DNA from: Armatimonadota bacterium
GTDB taxonomy: Bacteria; Armatimonadota; Fimbriimonadia; Fimbriimonadales; Fimbriimonadaceae
Direction of reading: 5' to 3'
Assembly: GCA_025360125.1 (NCBI GenBank)
Contig: JANYCU010000009.1
Span: forward strand, 1-64,000
Length of the DNA: 64,000 nt
The position numbers were made by a program, and so were the translations under genes. The notes beneath the pieces were generated by a model. The model did not search any database. It worked only from the letters and a program-made list of their open reading frames with translations, and was not told the DNA's origin. This document shows, one piece after another, positions 1-7,013 of this stretch (position 1 is its first letter; every line of letters starts with the position of its first letter).

Positions 1-87
1 TGATCGTTTACTATCTGACATCTAAATGTTTGAACCTGAGGGCCAATACCCCCTTTGACAGATGTCCAACTTTACCCGTCCCCTACA
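1..87 (-). mobile_element. IS3-family element, left end of a second copy (partial)
   Basis: These 87 bases are the exact reverse complement of 6636-6722, the left end of the complete IS3-family copy further right. They end in the 25-bp terminal inverted repeat (63-87). The element therefore continues off the left edge of the window. Bases 1-21 encode the first seven residues of its OrfA on the minus strand. Full identity over 87 bases points to recent transposition. The flanking trinucleotide CAC (88-90) is the presumed target duplication, whose partner lies outside the window. Confidence 0.9.
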
Positions 88-117
88 CACCGACCTCTTT
101 TCAAAAAGAGGTAACTA
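88..117 (+). repeat. Palindromic half of composite repeat module (copy 1)
   Basis: Stem ACCTCTTTT (93-101) pairs with AAAAGAGGT (104-112), preceded by the foot CACCGA and followed by AACTA. It is the same palindrome as at 2625-2651, 2786-2812, 3224-3250 and 6609-6635. Its upstream box is not visible because the IS copy at 1-87 is inserted three bases before CGACCTC. The stretch 118-226 to its right holds nothing I can recognise. Confidence 0.8.
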
Positions 118-226
118 ATGCTCACCAAATCAAAAAGGTCGTTTTGTGCGCAAGACTTCACTCAATGAATTTTGGAGGAACATGGACACTGATAAGCTCC
201 AGAAATGACAGTTTTATAGGGATCGG

Positions 227-1624
227 CTAAGCATGCCACGAGCGATTTGCCAACTCTGCCATCTGTTTTGCCAGGTCGCTGATCTTTACCTCGCGGTAAT
301 TCAGCAGGTGCGAGCGCATCGTGTCATTGAACAGCTCAGACCAATGGGGCGGAATCTTGTCCACTCCGTTAACGATTCCCCAAACCGAGCCAGCAGTGGC
401 GCCGTTGCAGTCGGTATCGAATCCGGGCATGACCGCTCGCGTAATGGTCAGACCAAAGTCGTTTTCCCCCCACAAGAGCGCGATGGACACAAGCATGGCG
501 TTCGAGATGGTGTGGCACCAACCGTGGGCCGTGGTCTCGTCCCACTTGGCGTGGACGATGCTTACGGCTTCGTCGTATGACTTCCCTTCTTTGTGAGCAT
601 TTAGGATGGAGTCGATGTCCTCTCGCAGACGGCAATTGGTCGGCACGTAAGAGAGTCCGATTTGGATGATCTTTCGGTAGTCGCTCTCAACGTAGGCGGC
701 AGCCAGCATCGCGGCGACCCACATTTCGCCGTAGATCCCGTTTTTGATGTGACTGATTGAGGCGTCGCGCCAGGCACATTCGGCAGCTTGCAGGGGGTTG
801 CCTGGATTGAGGTAGCCGAAAGCATCGGCGCGAATCTGGGCACCGATCCATTCTCGATAGGGGTTTCGGAAGGTCGCACTGTCCGGAGGGAGCACGCTGA
901 TGGTGAAGTTTCGGTAAGCGACGCGCTCAGCGGTGCACATCATGAAGAGCGGGAGGTTAGCGCACCAGTATTCGGCAACGTCGACGGGGCGGAAGTCTTC
1001 ACCGTACTTTTTGACGATGTCGAATCCTGCGATGGTGTAGTTGATATCGTCGTCTTCGACCGCGCTGACGAGCTTGTCTCGCGTCCAATTCTCGGCCCAT
1101 CCAAGTTCAGTTCGCTTGGATCGTCCGCGGATCAGAGCTCGCTCCACCATGTTCGGTTCCCGAACATAATCCGCGAGCGGCCAGTTGCCGGTCTCCTCGC
1201 ACCACGCTTGGATTTCGGGTTTGCGCCACCCTTCGAATGGCTTGCCGAGCATGCATCCGCATATGCGTCCAAGGAGTCCGCCGTGCAGTCTTCTCAGTAA
1301 TTCGGTACTGTTTCCTTCGAATTTCGGAATCTCAAATTGTTCGGATACCGAATGAATATCACCAAGATCAGACGGCTCCGAATACTCGTAATTCTTTCGA
1401 ATGGGGCATCGCTGTACCTTTTCCAAAAGCTCTCCCACTTGGCGATGCCAGGCGACGCCCTTTGGCCCTTTCATTCCGGCGGCGATGAGGGAATGGAATT
1501 CAGGCTCTAAAAGCGAAATGTCGAATCCTTCTTCTTGGGCCTGACGAAGTTCGATTTCTGGTTCGGCAGCAGTGAGCCATACCTGCTTGTTCATCCACTG
1601 GGCGGTCAGTTCATCTTGGGTCAT
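227..1624 (-). CDS. ADP-ribosylglycohydrolase family protein
   Basis: 465 residues. The ADP-ribosylglycohydrolase (DraG/ARH) fold begins near residue 112. The glycine-rich segment GLLGRICGCMLGKPFEGW spans 116-133, an acidic EDDD stretch lies at 190-193 and the hallmark GFDTDCNGATAGSVWG at 401-416; in the family these acidic residues bind two Mg ions and ADP-ribose. Family members remove ADP-ribose from proteins or small molecules; the substrate here cannot be told. About 110 N-terminal residues are an extension beyond the usual ~300-residue domain. It ends just right of the palindrome and IS end. The first residues, MTQDELTAQWMN, recur in two short remnants at 2465-2542 and 2659-2703. The M48 protease gene ends 15 bases upstream, so the two may be co-transcribed. 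Confidence 0.85.
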   Translation of the reverse strand: MTQDELTAQWMNKQVWLTAAEPEIELRQAQEEGFDISLLEPEFHSLIAAGMKGPKGVAWHRQVGELLEKVQRCPIRKNYEYSEPSDLGDIHSVSEQFEIPKFEGNSTELLRRLHGGLLGRICGCMLGKPFEGWRKPEIQAWCEETGNWPLADYVREPNMVERALIRGRSKRTELGWAENWTRDKLVSAVEDDDINYTIAGFDIVKKYGEDFRPVDVAEYWCANLPLFMMCTAERVAYRNFTISVLPPDSATFRNPYREWIGAQIRADAFGYLNPGNPLQAAECAWRDASISHIKNGIYGEMWVAAMLAAAYVESDYRKIIQIGLSYVPTNCRLREDIDSILNAHKEGKSYDEAVSIVHAKWDETTAHGWCHTISNAMLVSIALLWGENDFGLTITRAVMPGFDTDCNGATAGSVWGIVNGVDKIPPHWSELFNDTMRSHLLNYREVKISDLAKQMAELANRSWHA

Positions 1625-1639
1625 TGCGTTTCCGCGAGC

Positions 1640-2461
1640 TTACTTCAGTCCAGCTAGGATGGCGCTTACTTCCGCTTCAACCTTCGCATTGGCGCACGTG
1701 GCCCTCGGCTTACCTTCCTCGAAGTCCATCGCTTGCTGGATTCGTGCCTCTTTTGAGGGGTAGCCGTGCGGTTTGTTCTTGGCACCGCCGTGCTTCATTG
1801 CCTCCAGCGCCTCTACCGCCCCAACCGACGTCCCCATCTGCACCATTGACACATAATCGCATGCCAGTTCTGTGTCCCGAGTGAAGTCCCGCCCCTCTAT
1901 TGCAGCAAAAGTAGTCGTGGCGAAAATGAGGATGATAAGCACAAGGACGATGATAGCCCCCACCCAAGAAAACTCAAGCCTTTGACTAATTCCAAGAAGG
2001 CAAAGAAGAACGATGGCAACGCGAGCCGTCCGCTTTGCAGTGATACTCGGGTCGCCGTCCAGGAGATCGAAGAACTTTTGATGGGTTAGCTCGTGCCCAA
2101 TGAGCCAATCGATGGCTTCTTTGGATAGTTGGTCAAGCGACGCTTTCGAAATATACACAGTTTTTCGGGAGCAGAGAGCATTAACATTCTTGCCACTTGA
2201 GGTCTTCAGCGACATCCCCGACAGACGAAATCTGAGGACCAGTTCGCTGAACGAACCTTGCAGTTCAGACGTGAGTCCAGCATTATCCACCCATCCAATC
2301 ATTGAATAGCGAATAAATGCACCCATGAACCATATCTGCAAGCAGAACATGGTGATGGGCATATTCTGCAGTTTCAATCCGGTTGCCCTGTGAATTGCAA
2401 ACGCGACTATGTCTAGCCCAATCCCGATAAAGATGATTAATGGAGACAAGACAGGGAGCAT
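1640..2461 (-). CDS. M48-family membrane metalloprotease
   Basis: 273 residues with hydrophobic segments near 5-25, 35-55, 148-160 and 166-188. The zinc motif HELTH is at 123-127, and Glu198 in TELACDYVS (with Asp202) is the expected third zinc ligand. This is the HtpX/Ste24-type arrangement, a membrane protease with its active site next to the helices; the usual role is turnover of membrane or secreted proteins, but the substrate is unknown. It lies between a 25-codon remnant ORF, whose stop is three bases before this ATG, and the ADP-ribosylglycohydrolase gene. Translational coupling to the remnant ORF is possible. Confidence 0.8.
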   Translation of the reverse strand: MLPVLSPLIIFIGIGLDIVAFAIHRATGLKLQNMPITMFCLQIWFMGAFIRYSMIGWVDNAGLTSELQGSFSELVLRFRLSGMSLKTSSGKNVNALCSRKTVYISKASLDQLSKEAIDWLIGHELTHQKFFDLLDGDPSITAKRTARVAIVLLCLLGISQRLEFSWVGAIIVLVLIILIFATTTFAAIEGRDFTRDTELACDYVSMVQMGTSVGAVEALEAMKHGGAKNKPHGYPSKEARIQQAMDFEEGKPRATCANAKVEAEVSAILAGLK

Positions 2462-2464
2462 CGG

Positions 2465-2542
2465 CTAACCATTCACCCGCGACCAGCCGGGGAGCAAATC
2501 CTCTCTGTTCATCCACTGGGCGATCAGTTCGTCTTGGGTCAT
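2465..2542 (-). pseudogene. Short ORF resembling the start of the ADP-ribosylglycohydrolase gene
   Basis: A 25-codon ORF whose first residues MTQDELIAQWMN nearly repeat the N-terminus of the 227-1624 gene (MTQDELTAQWMN), after which the two diverge. It stops three bases before the M48 protease start. It could be a duplicated 5' fragment left by recombination, or it could act as a short leader peptide coupled to the protease. The composite module A lies just upstream of it on the minus strand. I see the similarity directly; the origin is inference. Confidence 0.5.
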
Positions 2543-2570
2543 CCTCTTGGGGAAAGCATACTCCGTTGAA

Positions 2571-2651
2571 TCTAATCTCCCGGTTTGTTTTGCTGTTTCG
2601 ATTCCTTTTAACGGATAAAACGCACCGACCTCTTTTCCAAAAAGAGGTAAC
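2571..2651 (+). repeat. Composite repeat module A (box + palindrome)
   Basis: The box TCTAATCTCCCGGTTTG (2571-2587) is followed after 37 bases by the palindrome CCGACCTCTTTTCC plus AAAAAGAGGTAAC (2625-2651). The stem is ACCTCTTTT/AAAAGAGGT (2628-2636 with 2640-2648). The same two parts in the same order and orientation recur in module B and, inverted, in modules C and D. The spacer differs between copies while box and palindrome are kept. Confidence 0.8.
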
Positions 2652-2658
2652 TAGCTGG

Positions 2659-2703
2659 TCACCGCTTATAGATCCACTCGGCGATCGATTCGTCGTAAGT
2701 CAT
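2659..2703 (-). pseudogene. Second short remnant ORF like the ADP-ribosylglycohydrolase N-terminus
   Basis: Fourteen codons, MTYDESIAEWIYKR then stop, comparable to MTQDELIAQWMNRE of the neighbouring remnant. The stop abuts the palindrome of module A (seven bases away), and module B lies 26 bases upstream of its start. The order remnant-module-remnant-module suggests a duplication of a unit containing both. No longer reading frame continues from it. Confidence 0.4.
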
Positions 2704-2729
2704 TGTCTAGTCAATTGACTCACTTGGAC

Positions 2730-2812
2730 CTAATCTCCCGGTTTGCCAAGCGATTTTGAATTCAGATTTCAATAGATTTGGCGCGCCGACCTCTTTTCCC
2801 AAAAGAGGTAAT
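2730..2812 (+). repeat. Composite repeat module B (box + palindrome)
   Basis: Box CTAATCTCCCGGTTTG (2730-2745) and palindrome CCGACCTCTTTTCCC plus AAAAGAGGTAATT (2786-2812). It has the same orientation as module A and is inverted relative to module C. Modules B and C flank the DUF559 gene as an inverted pair, about 575 bp from outer box to outer box. Confidence 0.8.
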
Positions 2813-2860
2813 TGTGACGTCATGAACTACAATTTGATTATAGTAGAATAATATCTACAT

Positions 2861-3217
2861 ATGGCAGACGGAAAACGGAAAAAGTAAGCGCGATATCTCA
2901 GGAACAACATGAGTTTCCCAGAGATTTTGCTTTGGCTGCGAATTCAAAACGATCAGCTTGGATATCGAATTAATCGTCAGCTTCCATTCGGCAACTACAT
3001 ATTGGATTTCTATTGTGCCGAGCTTCGCGTCGCGATAGAAGTTGACGGCGGCGACCATGCGTTTCGCGTCAAAAAGGACCGTGCGCGCGACGAGTGGTTG
3101 AAGAACGAAGGCATCATCGTTCACCGAGTTCCAGCCCGGCTAGTCCTTGCTGATTCCTTCGTTACGGCCGAATTACTCAAAGTCTTTCTAGACGATTTAA
3201 ATGCCTCGAGAGCCTAG
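2861..3217 (+). pseudogene. DUF559 (Vsr-like) endonuclease gene with in-frame stop
   Basis: From ATG 2861 the frame reads MADGKRKK, then TAA (2885-2887), then ARYLRNNMSFPEILLW and onward. The intact homologue at 6247 reads MATKKKKL-ANHLRNHMTLPEVLLW, so the stop replaces a Leu codon, most simply TTA to TAA. Translation could restart at ATG 2909, giving 102 residues that keep the nuclease core: YILDFYC with its Asp, the VEVDGG strand and the RVP strand. DUF559 proteins have a restriction-endonuclease/Vsr-like fold and are presumed DNA nickases or nucleases; no partner methylase is nearby. Whether the truncated form is active is unknown. It is flanked by inverted repeat modules B and C, like cargo between terminal repeats. 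Confidence 0.75.
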
Positions 3218-3223
3218 GTCTAG

Positions 3224-3305
3224 TTACCTCTTTTTGGAAAAGAGGTCGGTGAGCCAATTCCGTTGAGAAAAGTGGAAAATGCTTCGCGAACCGGGAGATT
3301 AGATT
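3224..3305 (-). repeat. Composite repeat module C (inverted)
   Basis: Read on the minus strand it has the box AATCTAATCTCCCGGTTCG (3287-3305) followed by the palindrome (3224-3250). It starts seven bases after the DUF559 stop and ends 16 bases from the stop of the minus-strand membrane gene at 3322. The palindrome with its adjoining T-tract could also act as a terminator for the nuclease gene. Confidence 0.8.
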
Positions 3306-3321
3306 GAGACATCGTTAAAAG

Positions 3322-3717
3322 TCACTTGGCAATGACTTCTTTTGACTTCTTCGCAATTTTTTGAAGTGGCATAAAGCCAAGCAGGGTGACCGCAAGACCG
3401 AGAGCGATCAGGAAACTTCCAAGGTATGCGTTTCGGATCAAGCAACCCACGGTTCCTAAGCTCATACCGAAAGTCGTAGCCATAAACGAAATCAACACCC
3501 AAATCTTTCCGCTCACTGGAATCTCTTCCCTCTGAACCGTAGCAAAGAATATAGTCTTCATCATTGGCCCTACCATGAAGAAAAATGGGGCAGGTACAAA
3601 AGAAGTCCCGAAATTGCGCAGAAATACTAAATTGAGTCCGTAGCAGACGGGGCCAAGTATAACTGATACGGCAATTAGGCTTAGCAATTCAGTTTTGGTG
3701 AGCCTTCCTGGTTTCAT
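3322..3717 (-). CDS. Small four-helix membrane protein, unknown function
   Basis: 131 residues with four likely membrane helices (about 10-33, 40-58, 68-90, 95-117) and a lysine-rich C-terminus, IAKKSKEVIAK, which should lie in the cytoplasm. I do not recognise a family. It is divergent from the DUF3291 gene at 3763, and its 3' end abuts repeat module C. The start ATG at 3717 follows TATAGTGAGGAAAC, in which GAGGA can serve as ribosome-binding site. Confidence 0.6.
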   Translation of the reverse strand: MKPGRLTKTELLSLIAVSVILGPVCYGLNLVFLRNFGTSFVPAPFFFMVGPMMKTIFFATVQREEIPVSGKIWVLISFMATTFGMSLGTVGCLIRNAYLGSFLIALGLAVTLLGFMPLQKIAKKSKEVIAK

Positions 3718-3762
3718 GTTTCCTCACTATACCAATCCCCGACATTGGACTAAACTATCCAA

Positions 3763-4212
3763 ATGCCTGAGTACCACCTCGCGCAGATCAATATCGCCCA
3801 GATGAAGGCGCCGCTTCACCACCCCTCAATGAAGTCGTTTCTGGATCAAATCGCCGAGATGAACGACCTCGCGGAGGCGAGCCCCGGCTTCGTCTGGCGG
3901 CTTAAAGACCAGTACGGCGACGCCACCAGCATTCGGCCATTTGGCAGCACCATCCTGGTCAACATGTCGGTCTGGGAGAGTCCCGAGCAACTGATGGATT
4001 ACTCGTACAAGAGCGCCCACAAGGAGGTCATGCAGAATCGAAAGGAGTGGTTTGACCCGATGGAGGAAGCGCACCTGGCGATGTGGTGGGTTCCGGCGGG
4101 CTATGAACCCACGATCGAGGAGGCAAAGGCCAAACTCGAATACCTGTTTGCCCACGGCGAGACCGAGCGAGCCTTTACGTTCCGAAACGTGTTCCCGATT
4201 CCAACCCAATGA
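3763..4212 (+). CDS. DUF3291 domain-containing protein
   Basis: 149 residues resembling DUF3291, a dimeric ferredoxin-like (antibiotic-biosynthesis-monooxygenase-like) fold. Family features visible are the opening YHLAQINIAQMKAPL, the PGFVWRL segment, SVWESPEQLMDYSY and the closing AMWWVPAGYEPT (about 108-119). No enzymatic activity is established for the family. Its stop overlaps the ATPase start by four bases (ATGA), so the two are one translationally coupled operon. The start lies about 10 bases after a possible -10 box, TAAACT. Confidence 0.75.
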   Translation: MPEYHLAQINIAQMKAPLHHPSMKSFLDQIAEMNDLAEASPGFVWRLKDQYGDATSIRPFGSTILVNMSVWESPEQLMDYSYKSAHKEVMQNRKEWFDPMEEAHLAMWWVPAGYEPTIEEAKAKLEYLFAHGETERAFTFRNVFPIPTQ

Positions 4213-5012
4213 GCAACGTCGGCAACGCTTTCATCAATTCGGTGCGGTACATCCTCCTCGACCAAATCGATTGGGAAACTTATCCCTTCAACATTCCGGC
4301 GGTGGCGAAACTAACCCAGGTCAGCCTCAATCAGCCGATTACCATCTTCATCGGCGAGAATGGAACCGGGAAATCGACGATCATCGAGGGGCTGGCGGCG
4401 ATGCTTGGCATCAATGCCGAGGGAGGCTCGAAGAATTTCAACTTCAAAACTGTTCAAACTCATTCAATCCTTCGAGAGCACATTGCTCCAAATCGAAATG
4501 AACTTCGCGAAGGATCATCCTATTTTCTTCGGGCTGAGACGATGTACAACGTCTTTACCGAAATGGCCTATCTCGACGATGTCGATGCCTCATATAGCAA
4601 ATCGAATTACGACGGCGACGGGAATTTCTTGTCGGTCGACCCCCTGCGCTTCAGTGAAAAATATGGCAACAGCCGAATGCATCAGATGTCGCACGGCGAA
4701 AGCTTTTTCGAGCAGCTCTCCCGGTTCCGCAAGAACGGCCTTTACATCCTAGACGAGCCCGAGGCCGCCCTCAGTCCAAATCGCCAACTCGCGGCAGTAA
4801 AACTGCTCCATGACCTCGCGTTTCATCAGTCCTGCCAGATTTTCATGGCCACCCACTCGCCAATACTGCTTGCCATTCCGGGTGCCAAGATTTACCAGCT
4901 CAGCGGCGATGGAATTGAAGCGGTTGAATACGAAGATACCGAACTCTTTCGCACCTACTGGGCGTTTATGAAAAACCCAAAGTCGTTTATTGATCGTCTC
5001 TTTCGAGACTAG
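4209..5012 (+). CDS. AAA/ABC-type ATPase of the OLD/RecF-like class
   Basis: 267 residues with a full ABC-like ATP site: Walker A GENGTGKST (49-57), signature-like SHGES (161-165), Walker B LYILDEPEAALS (178-189) and a switch-His segment ATHSP (214-218). The long coiled coil of SMC/Rad50 proteins is absent, so it resembles the compact AAA_21/AAA_23 ATPases often annotated as ABC transporter ATP-binding or predicted ATPase. No permease or nuclease domain accompanies it. It overlaps the DUF3291 gene by ATGA. Cytoplasmic; partner unknown. Confidence 0.8.
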   Translation: MSNVGNAFINSVRYILLDQIDWETYPFNIPAVAKLTQVSLNQPITIFIGENGTGKSTIIEGLAAMLGINAEGGSKNFNFKTVQTHSILREHIAPNRNELREGSSYFLRAETMYNVFTEMAYLDDVDASYSKSNYDGDGNFLSVDPLRFSEKYGNSRMHQMSHGESFFEQLSRFRKNGLYILDEPEAALSPNRQLAAVKLLHDLAFHQSCQIFMATHSPILLAIPGAKIYQLSGDGIEAVEYEDTELFRTYWAFMKNPKSFIDRLFRD

Positions 5013-5085
5013 GCACCTTCTCGCTGCCTCCGCAGCCCGAATAGGATACAAATAGTCCAAGCGCTGGCCTCAGAATGAGTCAAAT

Positions 5086-5125
5086 TTATGCTGTGGTGGC
5101 TTCGAGTCTAGCCTCCACAGCATAA
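5086..5125. terminator. Long hairpin after the ATPase gene
   Basis: Inverted repeat TTATGCTGTGG-T-GGC / GCC-T-CCACAGCATAA with a 10-base loop. There is no T-tract after it, so it may be a terminator-like or structural hairpin rather than a classical intrinsic terminator. The rest of the 222-bp gap 5013-5234 holds nothing else I can recognise. Confidence 0.4.
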
Positions 5126-5234
5126 GCGCTTACCGCTAGAAAGTTGCTCACAAACGTCAGGGCTTACGCTGATTGGGCTGCGGAGGCAGCAATTCCCCCC
5201 GGCGGAGCGTTATCTAAGACTAAACTGTACATAA

Positions 5235-5741
5235 ATGTCGTTCATCATTCGTCTCGGAACGGTAGACGATGCAGCTGGCATTGCGAATGTCCAGGTTTCC
5301 ACCTGGCGAGATGCCTACGCCACCATCATCGACCCCGAATTCCTCAGGAATTTTAGCCTCGAAGAAGCGACGAAGACCCAAATTGAACGCATCGAAACTG
5401 ATGGTGCTTACCGACTCGTTGCGCTTATCGAGAGTCAAGTGGTTGGATACGCGGTCTCGAATGTGAAGAAGGATGAGCCGTTCACCAACGACTGGTTCAT
5501 GTTCGCCCTCTACGTCCTTCCCAAGTGCCAAGGTCTCGGAATAGGCAAGGCGCTGATTAGCGGCACCATCGCCAAAGGACGCAAACGCGGATTTAGTCGC
5601 CTGGTCTTTGGGGTGTTCAGTGAGAACGAACCTTCCAAGGAGTTCTATCGACGCCAAGGCGCCCAATTCGTCGAGCGCCTTGACTTCGGAGTCGGCGGGA
5701 AGGTCTACCCTACGGATTATTGTCAGATTTTGATCCACTGA
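5235..5741 (+). CDS. GNAT-family N-acetyltransferase
   Basis: 168 residues of a single GNAT domain. The acetyl-CoA pyrophosphate loop is CQGLGIGKAL (98-107), preceded by the strand ALYVLPK and followed by the C-terminal GVFSENEPSKEFYRRQGA, in which the FY helix-strand typical of the family is seen. The N-terminus IIRLGTVDDAAGIANVQVSTWRDAY matches the common start of these proteins. The acceptor substrate cannot be predicted. It stands alone, followed by the tandem palindrome array. Confidence 0.85.
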   Translation: MSFIIRLGTVDDAAGIANVQVSTWRDAYATIIDPEFLRNFSLEEATKTQIERIETDGAYRLVALIESQVVGYAVSNVKKDEPFTNDWFMFALYVLPKCQGLGIGKALISGTIAKGRKRGFSRLVFGVFSENEPSKEFYRRQGAQFVERLDFGVGGKVYPTDYCQILIH

Positions 5742-5757
5742 CAAATTTACTCCCACG

Positions 5758-6195
5758 GTTCGCCTGACCAGTACCAAAAAAAATTCAATGGTTCAGGCTC
5801 ACCGATCCCTCTTAAGAAAAAAGGGATATCTCCGCTCTGGACTAATTAAGTGTTTGGTTCCCGATGACAAAGAAAATCGCATCGACAATTCTAAGTCACA
5901 GTGAAACAAATTACTCTTGGGAACTTCGTTCCTCCAGTTCGCCTGACCAGTACCGATAAAGAGTTCAACGGTTCAGGCTCACCGATCCCTCTTAAGAAAA
6001 AAAGGGATATCTCCGCTGTGGACTAATTAAGTGTTTGGGTCCCGATGACAAAGAAAATCGCATCGACAATTCTAAGTCACAGTGAAACAAATTACTCTTG
6101 GGAACTTCGTTCCTCCTGTTCGCCTGACCAGTACCGATTAAAAGTTCAACGGTTCAGGCTCACCGATCCCTCTTAAGAAAAAAAGGGATATCTCG
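5758..6195. repeat. Tandem array of ~180-bp repeat units with palindromes
   Basis: About 2.4 nearly identical units start with CGCCTGACCAGTACC at 5761, 5940 and 6121, a period of 179-181 bases. Each unit holds an imperfect hairpin GCCTGACC/GGTTCAGGC, then the foot CACCGA and palindrome TCCCTCTT-AAGAAAAAAGGGATATC (5800-5830, 5980-6011, 6160-6192), then about 110 bases ending in the mini-hairpin GGAACTTCGTTCC. The third unit is cut off just after its palindrome. Spacers are identical, so this is a tandem duplication. It lies directly upstream of the second DUF559 gene. The CACCGA foot is shared with the 1-7.9 kb palindrome family. Confidence 0.85.
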
Positions 6196-6206
6196 CAAGG
6201 GACAGA

Positions 6207-6236
6207 TTGACAAAAAACTGAAACCTACTTTATGCT
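6207..6236 (+). promoter_or_regulatory. Promoter of the second DUF559 nuclease gene
   Basis: Consensus -35 TTGACA (6207-6212), an 18-base spacer, and TATGCT (6231-6236). The ATG at 6247 is only 10 bases later, so the transcript would have little or no leader. Confidence 0.6.
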
Positions 6237-6246
6237 TTGGAAATAG

Positions 6247-6621
6247 ATGGCAACAAAGAAGAAGAAGCTGGCAAATCATTTGCGAAACCACATGACTTTG
6301 CCGGAAGTTTTGCTATGGAATCAAATCAAAAGCAGTCAGACGAGTTACGATTTCAATCGACAATTTTGTCTAGGTCCGTATATCGCCGACTTCTATTGTC
6401 GTGAAATTAGACTCGTCGTCGAAGTCGATGGACTCGTTCACGAATTGAAGGCTAAAGCAGATGCCAAACGCGATAATTGGCTGGCAACACACAGAATCGC
6501 AGTACTTCGCATTCCCGCTAAATCAATCCTTAAGAATCCATATTCTGCGGCACAAAGAATCAAGGAACGATTAGTCGAATTAGAAGCCTCGAAGAATCCG
6601 GAGCGAGATACCTCTTTTTGA
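6247..6621 (+). CDS. DUF559 (Vsr-like) endonuclease
   Basis: 124 residues, the usual size of stand-alone DUF559 proteins. The N-terminal basic stretch MATKKKKLANHLRNHMT leads into PEVLLW (19-24). The nuclease core is YIADFYC (45-51) with Asp48, LVVEVDG (56-62) with Glu59 and Asp61, and the later strand AVLRIPA (85-91), matching the restriction-endonuclease/Vsr-like fold. DNA substrate and biological role are unknown. Its last codons (RDTSF) are encoded by the palindrome of module D, so the repeat overlaps the gene end. The tandem palindrome array lies upstream, and the IS3 copy begins 15 bases after the stop. Confidence 0.8.
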   Translation: MATKKKKLANHLRNHMTLPEVLLWNQIKSSQTSYDFNRQFCLGPYIADFYCREIRLVVEVDGLVHELKAKADAKRDNWLATHRIAVLRIPAKSILKNPYSAAQRIKERLVELEASKNPERDTSF

Positions 6622-6701
6622 AAGAGAGGTCGGTATGTAGGGGACGGGTAAAGTTGGACATCTGTCAAAGGGGGTATTGGCCCTCAGGTTCAAACATTTA
6701 G

Positions 6702-7013
6702 ATGTCAGATAGTAAACGATCATTTCGTCATCATTCAGCCGAGTTTAAAGCCCAAGTAGTCCTTGAGTTGGTCAGGGGGGATATCTCGCTCGGAGAAGCT
6801 TCTCGCCGGTATGAGATTAAGGACTCCATGCTTTCACGATGGAAGAAGGAATTCCTGTACAGAGCTCCCATGGTCTTCGGTCAAATTAACAAAGTAGAGA
6901 CTGAGCAACGGCTTTCGGATTTGGAAGTTCTTTTCAAGGAGCAGTCTCTTGAATTGGCCATCTTAAAAAAGGCAGTACATCGCTCACCAAAGACCAGCGG
7001 AGATGCCTCGTGA
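6702..7013 (+). CDS. IS3-family transposase OrfA (HTH)
   Basis: 103 residues. An N-terminal helix-turn-helix of the Tnp_1 class (FRHHSAEFKAQVVLELVRGDISLGEASRRYEI) is followed by a leucine-zipper-like helix around 65-90 (SDLEVLFKEQSLELAILKKAV) that mediates dimerisation in this family. It binds the inverted repeats and is the N-terminal part of the OrfAB transposase. The slippery sequence A-AAA-AAG at 6965-6971 lies in codons 88-90; a -1 shift there enters the orfB frame without meeting a stop. Confidence 0.9.
   Translation: MSDSKRSFRHHSAEFKAQVVLELVRGDISLGEASRRYEIKDSMLSRWKKEFLYRAPMVFGQINKVETEQRLSDLEVLFKEQSLELAILKKAVHRSPKTSGDAS
6965..6971 (+). promoter_or_regulatory. -1 programmed frameshift site of the IS3 element
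   Basis: The heptamer A AAA AAG is in the orfA reading frame (tta-aaa-aag). After a -1 shift the next codon starts at 6971, in phase with the orfB start at 7010 (39 bases = 13 codons, no stop). This yields the OrfAB fusion transposase, as known for IS150/IS911-type elements. Confidence 0.75.

Noticed and set aside
5758-6195. Evenly spaced repeats that might suggest a CRISPR array
   Set aside because: The whole ~180-bp unit, not just a short repeat, is duplicated and the intervening sequences are identical, so it is a tandem repeat.
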